From Bacteroidota bacterium (GTDB taxonomy: Bacteria > Bacteroidota > Bacteroidia > Flavobacteriales > Weeksellaceae), in contig JAEWOM010000118.1 of assembly GCA_023399675.1 (NCBI GenBank), forward strand, positions 1 to 7,249: a DNA stretch of 7,249 nt. The letters are read 5' to 3'. The translations under genes were made by a program, and so were the position numbers. Positions within the stretch are counted from its first letter, which is position 1. Every line of letters starts with the position of its first letter. Under the pieces are notes generated by a model that ran no database searches, had not been told where the DNA came from, and worked only from the letters and a program-made list of their open reading frames with translations. This document shows positions 1 to 5,858 of this stretch, one piece after another.

Positions 1-603
1 AATCAGTTCCATCAGAACCAGAATTGAAATCGGCGTGCTTTCTGCCGGTTTAAGCACTACGCAGTTTCCAGCTGCTAAAGCCGGAGCAAGTTTCCACACT
101 GCCATCAGAATCGGGAAATTCCAAGGGATGATCTGTGCAACTACACCAATCGGTTCGTTCACGATCAGGGAAACTGTATTGCTGTCGAGTTCCATCAAAG
201 AACCTTCTTCCGCACGGATTACACTTGCAAAATATCTGAAATGGTCGATGGCCAAAGGAATGTCGGCGTTCAGAGTTTCGCGGATGGCTTTTCCGTTGTC
301 TACGGTTTCCACGGCTGCGATGTATTCCAGATTTTCTTCGATGCGGTCTGCAATCTTGTTCAGGATGATGCTTCTTTCGGTTACCGAAGTTTTGCCCCAG
401 GATTCGAATGCTTTTGCAGCAGCGTTTACGGCTTTTTCCAAATCTTTTTCGTTGGAGTGCGCTGCTTTGGACATCACGGTTCCGTCGAGTGGAGTAATAA
501 CGTCAAAATACTTTCCGCTTGCCGGTTTTGTCCATTTTCCGCCAATGTAATTGTCGTACTGTTTCTTGAATTTCGGTCTGTCGAATGCTTTTTTCTTTGC
601 CAT
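1..603 (-). CDS. Aldehyde dehydrogenase, AldB/ExaC-like (N-terminal part, cut by window edge)
   Basis: This is the first 201 codons of an NAD(P)-dependent aldehyde dehydrogenase, a cytoplasmic enzyme that oxidises aldehydes to carboxylic acids. The frame is open from the ATG at 601-603 to the window edge. Visible family features are the N-terminal YDNYIGGKW segment, the WGKTSVTERS and DNGKAIRE segments, the PWNFP motif at residues 160-164 (coenzyme-binding region) and KPAEST at 185-190, where the lysine normally contacts the cofactor. The sequence resembles the acetaldehyde dehydrogenase AldB/ExaC subgroup (about 500 residues), so roughly 60% of the protein, including the catalytic Cys and general-base Glu, lies outside the window. 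The A-rich leader has no Shine-Dalgarno. It is separated from the upstream lipoprotein gene by a terminator, so it is probably its own transcription unit. I saw no convincing promoter in 604-742. The family is certain; the exact substrate is not. Confidence 0.95.
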   Translation of the reverse strand, partial: MAKKKAFDRPKFKKQYDNYIGGKWTKPASGKYFDVITPLDGTVMSKAAHSNEKDLEKAVNAAAKAFESWGKTSVTERSIILNKIADRIEENLEYIAAVETVDNGKAIRETLNADIPLAIDHFRYFASVIRAEEGSLMELDSNTVSLIVNEPIGVVAQIIPWNFPILMAVWKLAPALAAGNCVVLKPAESTPISILVLMELI

Positions 604-742
604 AATAGAATGATAAAATGTTATTAATTATATACTTCTAAAATTACTGAGAATTTTCATCTAAAATTGTTAAGAAATGCATAAAACTTTGTTTTCACCG
701 ACGATTTCAATGATTGATTTTTTCAATAATGTAAAATTCATG

Positions 743-775
743 AAAAAAAAACCTCCGGAAATGTTACCGAAGGTT
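743..775 (-). terminator. Intrinsic terminator of the lipoprotein gene
   Basis: Read on the minus strand, AACCT (771-775) and CGG (767-769) pair with CCG (756-758) and AGGTT (750-754) across one A/C mismatch, with an 8-nt loop (759-766). The stem is followed by a run of nine T (plus-strand A at 743-751). It begins 24 nt after the lipoprotein stop codon, as expected for a Rho-independent terminator. It would end transcription from the lipoprotein gene, and perhaps from the pump operon upstream, before the aldehyde dehydrogenase gene. Confidence 0.82.
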
Positions 776-798
776 GTGATGATAAATTGTGAATTTAC

Positions 799-1293
799 TT
801 AATTAAAGTATTTGTGATACGTGTCCAGTGAGTTGTCGAGCGCATCAGTAATTCTGTCGGCTTCTTCCTTATTGGCAGCCTTGGAAAGCAGGTCGATGTT
901 TTTCATATGATCAGTTAGCCAAACGTGCAGTACGTCGTGGGATTTGCCGGTCATTGTGCAGCTTTTTATGAGTTTTTCGTTGGCAGCGCTTAGGTTGGAT
1001 GCCAAAACTTTGTAATCGTCCCTGTCGTCATCGAAGGCTTCCAGAAGTCGTTCCTGTTCCTGGATGAACGGCACCATTTCGGTGTTGGTTTTCCACTTGT
1101 TGCCATTGTCCAGTTCCAGGCCTGCAGTGGAGTTGGCGTGCTCTGCGTGGTCAGCATCATCGTTGTGATCTTCGGCTTCAGCGGTGGCAGTCTGTTCATT
1201 TTGGGTGTGATCAGAACGGTCTACGGCTTCTTTTTTCTCGCAGGATGTAAGCATTGCAATGCATACGATTGCCGGAATGATGAATTTTTTCAT
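799..1293 (-). CDS. Small His/Asp-rich lipoprotein, possibly metal-binding
   Basis: A 164-residue secreted lipoprotein: MKK, a hydrophobic segment (residues 4-14), then lipobox LTSC with the lipidated Cys at 18. Residues 19-56 are low-complexity and rich in His, Asp, Glu and Ala (His at 29, 43, 49, 52), probably a flexible linker. The rest (about 58-164) looks helical and contains GLELDNGNKWKTN and a segment with Cys112, His119, His123 and His129. From memory, similar short lipoproteins with an LDNGxKW segment and a CxMxGxxHDxLHxWL segment occur in Flavobacteriia, but I cannot name a family. His/Cys spacing makes metal binding possible, not shown. The ATG start gives a proper signal peptide, and the leader is A-rich without Shine-Dalgarno. 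It lies 77 nt after the last permease gene, so it may be co-transcribed with the pump or use its own promoter. An intrinsic terminator follows. Confidence 0.85.
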   Translation of the reverse strand: MKKFIIPAIVCIAMLTSCEKKEAVDRSDHTQNEQTATAEAEDHNDDADHAEHANSTAGLELDNGNKWKTNTEMVPFIQEQERLLEAFDDDRDDYKVLASNLSAANEKLIKSCTMTGKSHDVLHVWLTDHMKNIDLLSKAANKEEADRITDALDNSLDTYHKYFN

Positions 1294-1313
1294 TTTTTAA
1301 AAGATTTATTGGT

Positions 1314-1343
1314 TAATATTATAGATAGTCATTTTAATTTCAA
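1314..1343 (-). promoter_or_regulatory. Weak Bacteroidota-type promoter candidate for the lipoprotein gene
   Basis: On the minus strand a TTG (1341-1343) is followed after 19 nt by TAATATTA (1314-1321). Bacteroidota primary-sigma promoters have TTG near -33 and TAnnTTTG near -7 with about this spacing. The -7 element here matches only in part (TA and the central TT, not the final G). The implied leader to the ATG at 1293 would be very short. It is offered only because no terminator is visible between the permease and lipoprotein genes and the 77-nt gap is the only gap in the series without an obvious repeat. Confidence 0.28.
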
Positions 1344-1370
1344 TCAGGAGTTCATTGATCCATTGTTTTC

Positions 1371-2492
1371 TTAATTGGTTTTTCTGTATTTCAAAACGGA
1401 CCAAACGATGAAGATGACGCCCATTCCCGTGATGATGCCGAAATGCGGAAGCAGGTCCGTGAAACCGCTATTTTTGAGCATTATGAGTCGGATGGCATCC
1501 ACGCCGTACGTGACGGGATTGGCGTAGGCGATGGGTTTTGCCCAGTCGGTCATACTTTCGATGGGTGTGAAGAGGCCGCTCATCAGGATGAAAATCATCA
1601 TAAAGAAGAAGACCACGAACATCGACTGCTGCTGCGTTTCGCTGTAAACACTGACCAGAAGGCCCATCCCGAGCAGCGTAACCATATACACCGCCACGAA
1701 AAAATAGAGCAGGAGCAGGTTGCCCTGCATTTCGATTTTGTAGATGAAGATGGTGACGAGCAGCCCGATTGTGAACGCTACCATCGCGAGAATCCAGAAC
1801 GGGATGAGCTTGCCGAGGATGAAATCGCGCTTTTTGATGGGCGATACGTTGATTTGCTCGATGGTACCGATTTCTTTTTCTTCCACGATGTTGAGCGCCG
1901 TGAGGTAACCGCCGATGAGCGTGACGAGGAACGCCAAAATGCCGGGAACAAGCGACAGACGGTAGTTGTAGCTCTCGTTGAACCAGAATTTCGGGATGAT
2001 GTCGAGGCCGGAGGTTTTTTTGAAGGTTTCGATTTGAGGCGTGGTTTTAACCTGGATTTGCTGGTTGAAATCCTGAAGAATCTGCGCGAGATAACTTCCT
2101 GACAGTCCGGCTTTGGTACCGTTGATGGCATTGATGGCGAGGAGGACTTTTTCGCTGTTTTCGCGGACCAGGTTTTTCTCGAAATTGTTTGGGATTTCGA
2201 TGATGAGGTCGGCTTTTTCCTGCTCTACATCACTGTAAGCTTTGTTAAAACTTTCTCCATAATTCACAATCTGAAAATAGCCGGAAGCGGTAATTTTCCG
2301 GATGAGTTCGCGCGAATAGGTGGATTTGTCCTGATCGACCACGGCCACTTTCACATCCTTGATTTCGTAGCTGGCTGCAAGCGGTAACACCAGCAGCTGC
2401 ACCACCGGCATCACGAAAATAATCACGAGGATGGCTTTGTTCCTGAAGATCTGCAGGAATTCTTTGCGGATGAGTATGAGGAGTGTTCGCAT
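1371..2492 (-). CDS. ABC-2 type transporter permease, YbhR-like
   Basis: Inner-membrane permease of an ABC-2 exporter, 373 residues (E. coli YbhR is of similar size). The N-terminal RKEFLQIFRNK amphipathic segment (9-19) precedes transmembrane helix 1 (about 20-40). A long extracytoplasmic domain (about 42-178) follows, then five further hydrophobic segments at about 180-203, 228-250, 257-282, 290-308 and 350-366. The cytoplasmic motif EEKEIGTIEQINVSP (204-218) is the usual ABC-2 coupling segment after helix 2, and MSGLFTPIESM (304-314) matches the conserved late loop. It is probably the partner of the preceding permease in a heterodimer driven by the two ATPases upstream. The ATG lies 73 nt after the previous stop, in a gap made of 7-nt tandem repeats. 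By eye its codons are richer in G and C at third positions than those of the first permease. Family and role are confident; substrate unknown. Confidence 0.95.
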   Translation of the reverse strand: MRTLLILIRKEFLQIFRNKAILVIIFVMPVVQLLVLPLAASYEIKDVKVAVVDQDKSTYSRELIRKITASGYFQIVNYGESFNKAYSDVEQEKADLIIEIPNNFEKNLVRENSEKVLLAINAINGTKAGLSGSYLAQILQDFNQQIQVKTTPQIETFKKTSGLDIIPKFWFNESYNYRLSLVPGILAFLVTLIGGYLTALNIVEEKEIGTIEQINVSPIKKRDFILGKLIPFWILAMVAFTIGLLVTIFIYKIEMQGNLLLLYFFVAVYMVTLLGMGLLVSVYSETQQQSMFVVFFFMMIFILMSGLFTPIESMTDWAKPIAYANPVTYGVDAIRLIMLKNSGFTDLLPHFGIITGMGVIFIVWSVLKYRKTN

Positions 2493-2494
2493 TT

Positions 2495-2564
2495 TGGTTG
2501 CTGGTTACTGGTTGCTTGTTTCTGGTTTTTGGTTTTCTTTTTTCTTTTTTCTTTTTTCTTTTCT
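2495..2564 (-). repeat. Ten degenerate tandem heptads between the two permease genes
   Basis: The 73-nt gap is almost entirely one array of ten 7-nt units in unbroken phase. On the plus strand, units of type TGGTTRC come first (2495-2515), then a TTGTTTC variant, two TGGTTTT units (2523-2536), three identical CTTTTTT units (2537-2557) and a CTTTTCT variant ending at 2564, next to the stop codon of the first permease. On the mRNA strand this is A-rich, ending in CAGCAACCAAA just before the ATG. The period stays at 7 while the consensus changes, which suggests slippage and drift. Confidence 0.85.
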
Positions 2565-2565
2565 C

Positions 2566-3666
2566 TTACTCTAATCTGATTTTAAATTTTCTTACGGCGA
2601 GGCCGAAGAGGATGAACATCATTCCGGTGAGGACGGCGATGTGTTTCCAGATGACTTCGATGCCGGTGCCTTTGATCATTATGTTTTTTACGATTTCATA
2701 GTACCATTTTGCGGGGATGACGTTTGCTACAACCTGCAGTGGAACGGGCATATTTTCGATCGGGAACATAAATCCGCTCAGCATAACGGTAGGAAGCATT
2801 GTTCCGACGAGGGAAATGAGCATCGCATTTTGTTGGGAATCGGTCATAATCGAAATCAGAATTCCGATCAGCAGGTTGGTGATGATGAAAATGATGCTCA
2901 CCAAAAACAACAGCAGCAGATTTCCTTTGATGGGCAGTTCCAGAAGCGTGACGCTGAGCACGAGGATGGAAACCAGAATGATCATCGACAGAATAAAATA
3001 CGGAATGGCTTTCGCCAGGATGATGACAGCCGGTTTCATTGGCGAAACGAGCAATACTTCCATTGTTCCGGTTTCTTTTTCGCGTACAATGGCGATGGCG
3101 GTCATCAGTACGCAGATAATCAGTAGAATCAGCGCCATTACACCTGGAACGAAGTTGGGAGCGCCTTTCAGCTGCGGGTTGTACAGCATCCGGATTTCCG
3201 GAATAGCGCCGGACATTTGCTGCACCGTGGTTTGTCCGTACTGATCCAGAATGATATTGTTCATAAAGTTCAGGATCTGATTCGCCAGGTTGATGTCGGT
3301 ACCGTCGGTAATGAGTTGCAGCTGTGCTTTTTTGCCCAAGAGGAAGTTCTCAGAAAAATCATCGGGAATCACGACGATCATTTTGATTTGTCCTGATTTG
3401 GAGGCGTCTTCGGCTTCGTTGATGGAGCTGAGATTTTTATCTACTTCGAAATACTGATTGGAATTGATCTTCGAAATCAGTTCAGTGGATGCCTGTGATT
3501 TGTCGTGATCCAAAACCCCGATTTTCGTATTCTTAACTTCTGTACTGAGTGCAAAACCAAAGAGCAGCACCTGCACGATGGGCATTCCTAACAGGATGAG
3601 CAGCGTTCTTTTGTCGCGCAGAACGTGGTAGAATTCTTTTCGTACAAAGGTTAATAGCTGTTTCAT
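2566..3666 (-). CDS. ABC-2 type transporter permease, YbhS-like
   Basis: Inner-membrane permease of 366 residues, close to E. coli YbhS in length and layout. It has an N-terminal RKEFYHVLRDK segment (9-19), transmembrane helix 1 (about 21-41), a large extracytoplasmic domain (about 43-170) and further hydrophobic segments at about 173-194, 219-242, 248-273, 281-301 and 341-358. The coupling segment REKETGTMEVLLVSP (195-209) and LSGFMFPIENMP (296-307) are characteristic of the ABC-2 exporter family. The ATG at 3664-3666 is preceded on the mRNA by an A-rich stretch, itself only about 11 nt from the end of a long palindromic repeat. The TAA stop abuts a heptad array. It should pair with the downstream permease and be powered by the two ATPases upstream. 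Confidence 0.95.
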   Translation of the reverse strand: MKQLLTFVRKEFYHVLRDKRTLLILLGMPIVQVLLFGFALSTEVKNTKIGVLDHDKSQASTELISKINSNQYFEVDKNLSSINEAEDASKSGQIKMIVVIPDDFSENFLLGKKAQLQLITDGTDINLANQILNFMNNIILDQYGQTTVQQMSGAIPEIRMLYNPQLKGAPNFVPGVMALILLIICVLMTAIAIVREKETGTMEVLLVSPMKPAVIILAKAIPYFILSMIILVSILVLSVTLLELPIKGNLLLLFLVSIIFIITNLLIGILISIMTDSQQNAMLISLVGTMLPTVMLSGFMFPIENMPVPLQVVANVIPAKWYYEIVKNIMIKGTGIEVIWKHIAVLTGMMFILFGLAVRKFKIRLE

Positions 3667-3677
3667 TTTCTTTTTTT

Positions 3678-3899
3678 TAAACCACAGAGTTCACGGAGTT
3701 ATCACGGAGGACGCTGAGGTTTTTTATTTGTTGTTTCTCACAGATTTTCGGTTCCCACAGATTTCTTTTTTTTGTTCCCGCAGATTTCGCAGATGGCGGA
3801 GATTTTTTTTGCTTTTATCAGCGTTTATCAGCGTTTATCCGCGTGATCAGCGGGAGATTTTTAGTGCTCTCTGTGCCAACTCCGTGTCTCTGTGGTTTA
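3678..3899. repeat. Long imperfect palindromic intergenic element
   Basis: This element fills the 230-nt gap between the second ATPase and first permease genes. Its ends are inverted repeats: TAAACCACAGAG (3678-3689) is the exact reverse complement of 3888-3899, and the next arm CACGGAGTT (3692-3700) matches 3878-3886, with one extra base and one mismatch between. Inside, CCCGCAGAT (3777-3785) pairs with ATCAGCGGG (3846-3854) at 8 of 9 positions, and ATCAGCGTTT is directly repeated at 3818-3837. The whole could fold as one long hairpin on either strand. From memory, strings of the type ACCACAGAG, CGCAGAT and ATCAGCG recur as an intergenic repeat in many bacterial genomes; I do not know an official name. 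No coding frame in it looks real. Confidence 0.85.
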
Positions 3900-4652
3900 G
3901 TCTGCAGTTCGTTTTGCGCCGCGCGCGAGCTGGTAAAACACATCATCCATACTGTCGGTTTCAAACTGTTTTTTCAGGTTTGCCGGCGTATCGAGGGCTG
4001 CAATTTTTCCGTCCACCATTATCGAAACCCGGTCGCAGTATTCGGCTTCGTCCATATAGTGTGTCGTCACGAAAATCGTGATGCCGCGGTCTGCCGCTTC
4101 GTAAATCATACTCCAGAACTGGCGTCTGGTTACGGGATCTACACCGCCGGTAGGTTCATCCAGAAAAACGATTTGCGGATTATGAAAAATCGCGACTGAA
4201 AAAGCCAGTTTCTGTTTCCAGCCCAGAGGAAGTTCGGAAACAAGTTTATTTTTCTCATTTTCTAATCCGAGTTTTTGGATGAGTTCGTCACGTTTTTCTT
4301 TTAGCTGTTTTCGCCCAATGCCGTAAATTCCACCGAAGAATTCCAGGTTTTCTTTCACCGTCAGGTTTCCGTACAGTGAAAATTTCTGACTCATATAACC
4401 AATGTTTTTCTTGATGGATTCGGTTTCTTTATACACATCAAAACCAGCAACCGTCGCATTTCCGGAAGTTGGAACGGAAAGTCCGCAGAACATCCGCATG
4501 GCCGTCGTTTTTCCCGCACCATTCGCACCGAGAAATCCGAAGATTTCACCTTTTTTCACCTCAAAGCTGATGCGATCCACAGCAGTGAAGTCGCCAAAAG
4601 TTTTGGTGATACTTTCTGCTTTTATCGCGATATGTTTTTCTGAATCTTCCAT
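3897..4652 (-). CDS. ABC transporter ATP-binding protein (second, consensus-site ATPase; C-terminal-YbhF-like)
   Basis: Cytoplasmic ATPase subunit of the exporter, 251 residues from the ATG at 4650-4652. Motifs: Walker A GANGAGKTT (42-50), Q-loop Gln89 in GYMSQKFSLY, signature region LPLGWKQ (141-147), Walker B IVFLDE (161-166), D-loop GVDP (170-173) and H-loop His198 in TTHYMDEAE. The signature is LPLG instead of LSGG; as I recall, this is usual in the second domain of YbhF/RbbA-type ATPases. A TTG two codons upstream would also fit and would overlap the previous stop, but the ATG gives a normal N-terminus and sits 2 nt after that stop (TGA-AA-ATG), implying tight translational coupling. The TAA stop falls inside the terminal inverted repeat of the neighbouring palindromic element. 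It likely forms a heterodimer with the ATPase encoded just upstream. Confidence 0.95.
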   Translation of the reverse strand: MEDSEKHIAIKAESITKTFGDFTAVDRISFEVKKGEIFGFLGANGAGKTTAMRMFCGLSVPTSGNATVAGFDVYKETESIKKNIGYMSQKFSLYGNLTVKENLEFFGGIYGIGRKQLKEKRDELIQKLGLENEKNKLVSELPLGWKQKLAFSVAIFHNPQIVFLDEPTGGVDPVTRRQFWSMIYEAADRGITIFVTTHYMDEAEYCDRVSIMVDGKIAALDTPANLKKQFETDSMDDVFYQLARGAKRTAD

Positions 4653-4686
4653 TTTCAATTTTCTGCTTTCAACTCTCCACTGTTTG
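4645..4686 (-). repeat. Degenerate heptad array across the ATPase-ATPase gene junction
   Basis: On the plus strand, six consecutive 7-nt units are related to YTTTCAR: a TCTTCCA unit, then TTTTCAA, TTTTCTG and CTTTCAA, and two more diverged units up to 4686. The array covers the last nine or ten codons of the upstream ATPase, its TGA stop, the 2-nt spacer and the ATG start of the next ATPase. The resulting C-terminal residues (NSGELKAEN) lie beyond any recognisable domain. Units are more diverged than in the permease gap, so the call is less certain. Confidence 0.55.
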
Positions 4687-5602
4687 ACAGTAATCTGATG
4701 AAACTGTCCTCAATCGTTGCTTTTATGAGGTTTATTTCGATATTGTCAAATCCTTTTTCACGAAGAAATTTTTCGATTCCGCTTAAACTATAATTTTCGT
4801 TTTGTGATGCGGTAAGGTGTACGAATTCACCGAAAGCGTACACATTTTTCTTGCCTTCGAAATCTTTCAGAGCTTTCAGAACATCCGAAGTTCTTCCGGC
4901 TTTTATTTCCAAAAGCAAGTCAGGGAAGGAGTTGCTGATGTTTTCCGGCGTTTCAATCTGAAGGATTTTTCCATTTGGCATAAGGGCAATCCGGTCGCAA
5001 AGTGACGCTTCGTCCATATAAGGCGTTGCGACAACCATTGTGATGCCCTGTGTTTTAAGTCGTTTCAGCATTTCCCAGAATTCTTTTCTTGAAACAGGAT
5101 CCACACCGGTCGTTGGTTCATCAAGGAACAGCACTTTCGGTTTGTGGATGAGTGCGCAACTTAGAGCGAGTTTCTGCTTCATTCCGCCTGAAAGTTTGCC
5201 TGCTTTCCGGTCCTTGAACGGTTCAATCTGAACATAAATATCCTTGATGAGATGGTAATTTTCCTCTATTGTTGTTTTGAAAACGCTTGCGAAAAAATCG
5301 AGGTTTTCTTCAACAGAAAGGTCCTGATAAAGCGAAAACCGTCCCGGCATATAACCCAGAATTTTACGGATTTCTTTGTAGTCTTTCACGATGTCCAACC
5401 CTTCAATGTTTGCGGAACCGCTGTCGGGCAGAAGGACTGTGGTCAGCATTCTGAAAATGGAGGTTTTCCCAGCACCATCCGGTCCGATGAGACCGAAGAT
5501 TTCTCCGGGATTTACATCAAAACTCACGCTGTCCACCGCTAGGACTTTGTCTTTTTTCTTGCCGTAGGTTTTGGTGAGGTTATGTACTATAATTGATTTC
5601 AT
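4655..5602 (-). CDS. ABC transporter ATP-binding protein (first, degenerate-site ATPase; N-terminal-YbhF-like)
   Basis: Cytoplasmic ATPase subunit, 315 residues. Motifs: Walker A GPDGAGKTS (40-48; the GPDG form as in YbhF's N-terminal domain), signature LSGGMKQK (137-144), Walker B VLFLDE (157-162) and D-loop GVDP (166-169). Two catalytic loops depart from consensus: the Q-loop position in GYMPGRFSLY is Gly87 rather than Gln, and the H-loop position in ATPYMDEA is Pro194 rather than His. I checked both codons (GGA and CCT) in the nucleotide sequence. Residues about 220-305 form the extra C-terminal domain seen in many ABC-2 ATPases. With the downstream 251-residue ATPase the total is 566 residues, close to the single fused YbhF (about 578). 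The ATG is 14 nt from the hairpin end of a repeat element. Confidence 0.95.
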   Translation of the reverse strand: MKSIIVHNLTKTYGKKKDKVLAVDSVSFDVNPGEIFGLIGPDGAGKTSIFRMLTTVLLPDSGSANIEGLDIVKDYKEIRKILGYMPGRFSLYQDLSVEENLDFFASVFKTTIEENYHLIKDIYVQIEPFKDRKAGKLSGGMKQKLALSCALIHKPKVLFLDEPTTGVDPVSRKEFWEMLKRLKTQGITMVVATPYMDEASLCDRIALMPNGKILQIETPENISNSFPDLLLEIKAGRTSDVLKALKDFEGKKNVYAFGEFVHLTASQNENYSLSGIEKFLREKGFDNIEINLIKATIEDSFIRLLSNSGELKAEN

Positions 5603-5614
5603 ACTTCTTTTTTC

Positions 5615-5815
5615 TTATTCTTTTGTCTTGAAACAAAAGAATTAAAAATTCAAGACTTGACATTTTTGCTAAAAAAGTCTGCATTCCGCTAAAAGATTTA
5701 GAACTCGCGCGACATCTTATTACGTTTGTGTTCCACTTTTTTGCCGCGCTCAAACAGTAAATCTTTTTTAACGCTCCATTCCGACTTTTTCTTTACGCAA
5801 AAATCTCCTAGGTCA
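5615..5815. repeat. Intergenic repeat element, copy 1 (conserved ends)
   Basis: This 201-bp element fills most of the 252-nt gap between the membrane-fusion and first ATPase genes. It is homologous to 6857-7062. The left block 5615-5657 differs from 6857-6899 at one position in 43 (5643). The 13-nt block TTTTTGCTAAAAA (5663-5675) recurs at 6905-6917. The right block 5787-5815, which includes the palindrome CCTAGG, is identical over 29 nt to 7034-7062. The middle is diverged but shares short islands such as AACTCG (5702) and GCCGCGCTCAAACA (5743-5756). It is non-coding. From memory, similar strings are common between genes in Flavobacteriia. Confidence 0.9.
5617..5656. other. Perfect 10-bp hairpin with a competing downstream complement (repeat copy 1)
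   Basis: ATTCTTTTGT (5617-5626) and ACAAAAGAAT (5633-5642) form a perfect 10-bp stem around the loop CTTGAA. TTCAAGAC (5649-5656) is the exact complement of GTCTTGAA (5625-5632), covering the loop and two stem bases, so an alternative stem or a tight loop contact is possible. There is no T-run after it on either strand, so it is not a standard terminator. It lies just upstream of the first ATPase start. Confidence 0.7.
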
Positions 5816-5816
5816 G

Positions 5817-5858
5817 TTTCACACTTCTGTCTTCCATCTTCCCTCTTCGCGCTTCTAA
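5817..5858 (-). repeat. Heptad array running into the membrane-fusion gene stop
   Basis: Six consecutive 7-nt units on the plus strand, each with TTC at positions 2-4 (five start CTTC: 5824, 5831, 5838, 5845 and 5852). The last unit contains the TAG stop codon of the membrane-fusion gene (5855-5857). The array starts directly beside repeat copy 1, which ends at 5815. Confidence 0.6.

Noticed and set aside
35..627. Two plus-strand open frames opposite the aldehyde dehydrogenase gene.
   Set aside because: The minus-strand frame has clear family motifs throughout; these are shadows.
1317..1343. A sigma-70-like TTGAAA and TATAAT pair upstream of the lipoprotein gene.
   Set aside because: The spacing is only 14 nt, too short for that promoter class; the TTG-19-TA arrangement fits Bacteroidota better, though still weakly.
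1443..2102. A 219-codon open frame on the plus strand inside the second permease gene, with a highly charged, His/Glu/Asp-rich translation.
   Set aside because: It is the antisense of a clear membrane protein gene; its composition is what the reverse complement of hydrophobic codons gives, and it has no recognisable domain.
2495..2564. The tandem units as a CRISPR array.
   Set aside because: The units are 7 nt and contiguous with no spacers; CRISPR repeats are far longer and spaced.
2641..3244. Two overlapping plus-strand open frames inside the first permease gene.
   Set aside because: Both are antisense to a well-supported permease and overlap each other in different frames.
3728..4199. 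Plus-strand open frames starting in the palindromic repeat and running into the ATPase gene.
   Set aside because: Their starts lie in a non-coding repeat and their remainder is antisense to an ATPase with full motifs.
4656..4658. TTG as the start of the second ATPase, overlapping the previous stop.
   Set aside because: An ATG two codons later gives a normal N-terminus and a compact 2-nt spacing; the TTG adds only two residues.
5617..5642. The 10-bp hairpin in each repeat copy as an intrinsic terminator.
   Set aside because: No T-run follows the stem on either strand, and termination here would cut off the ATPase and permease genes.
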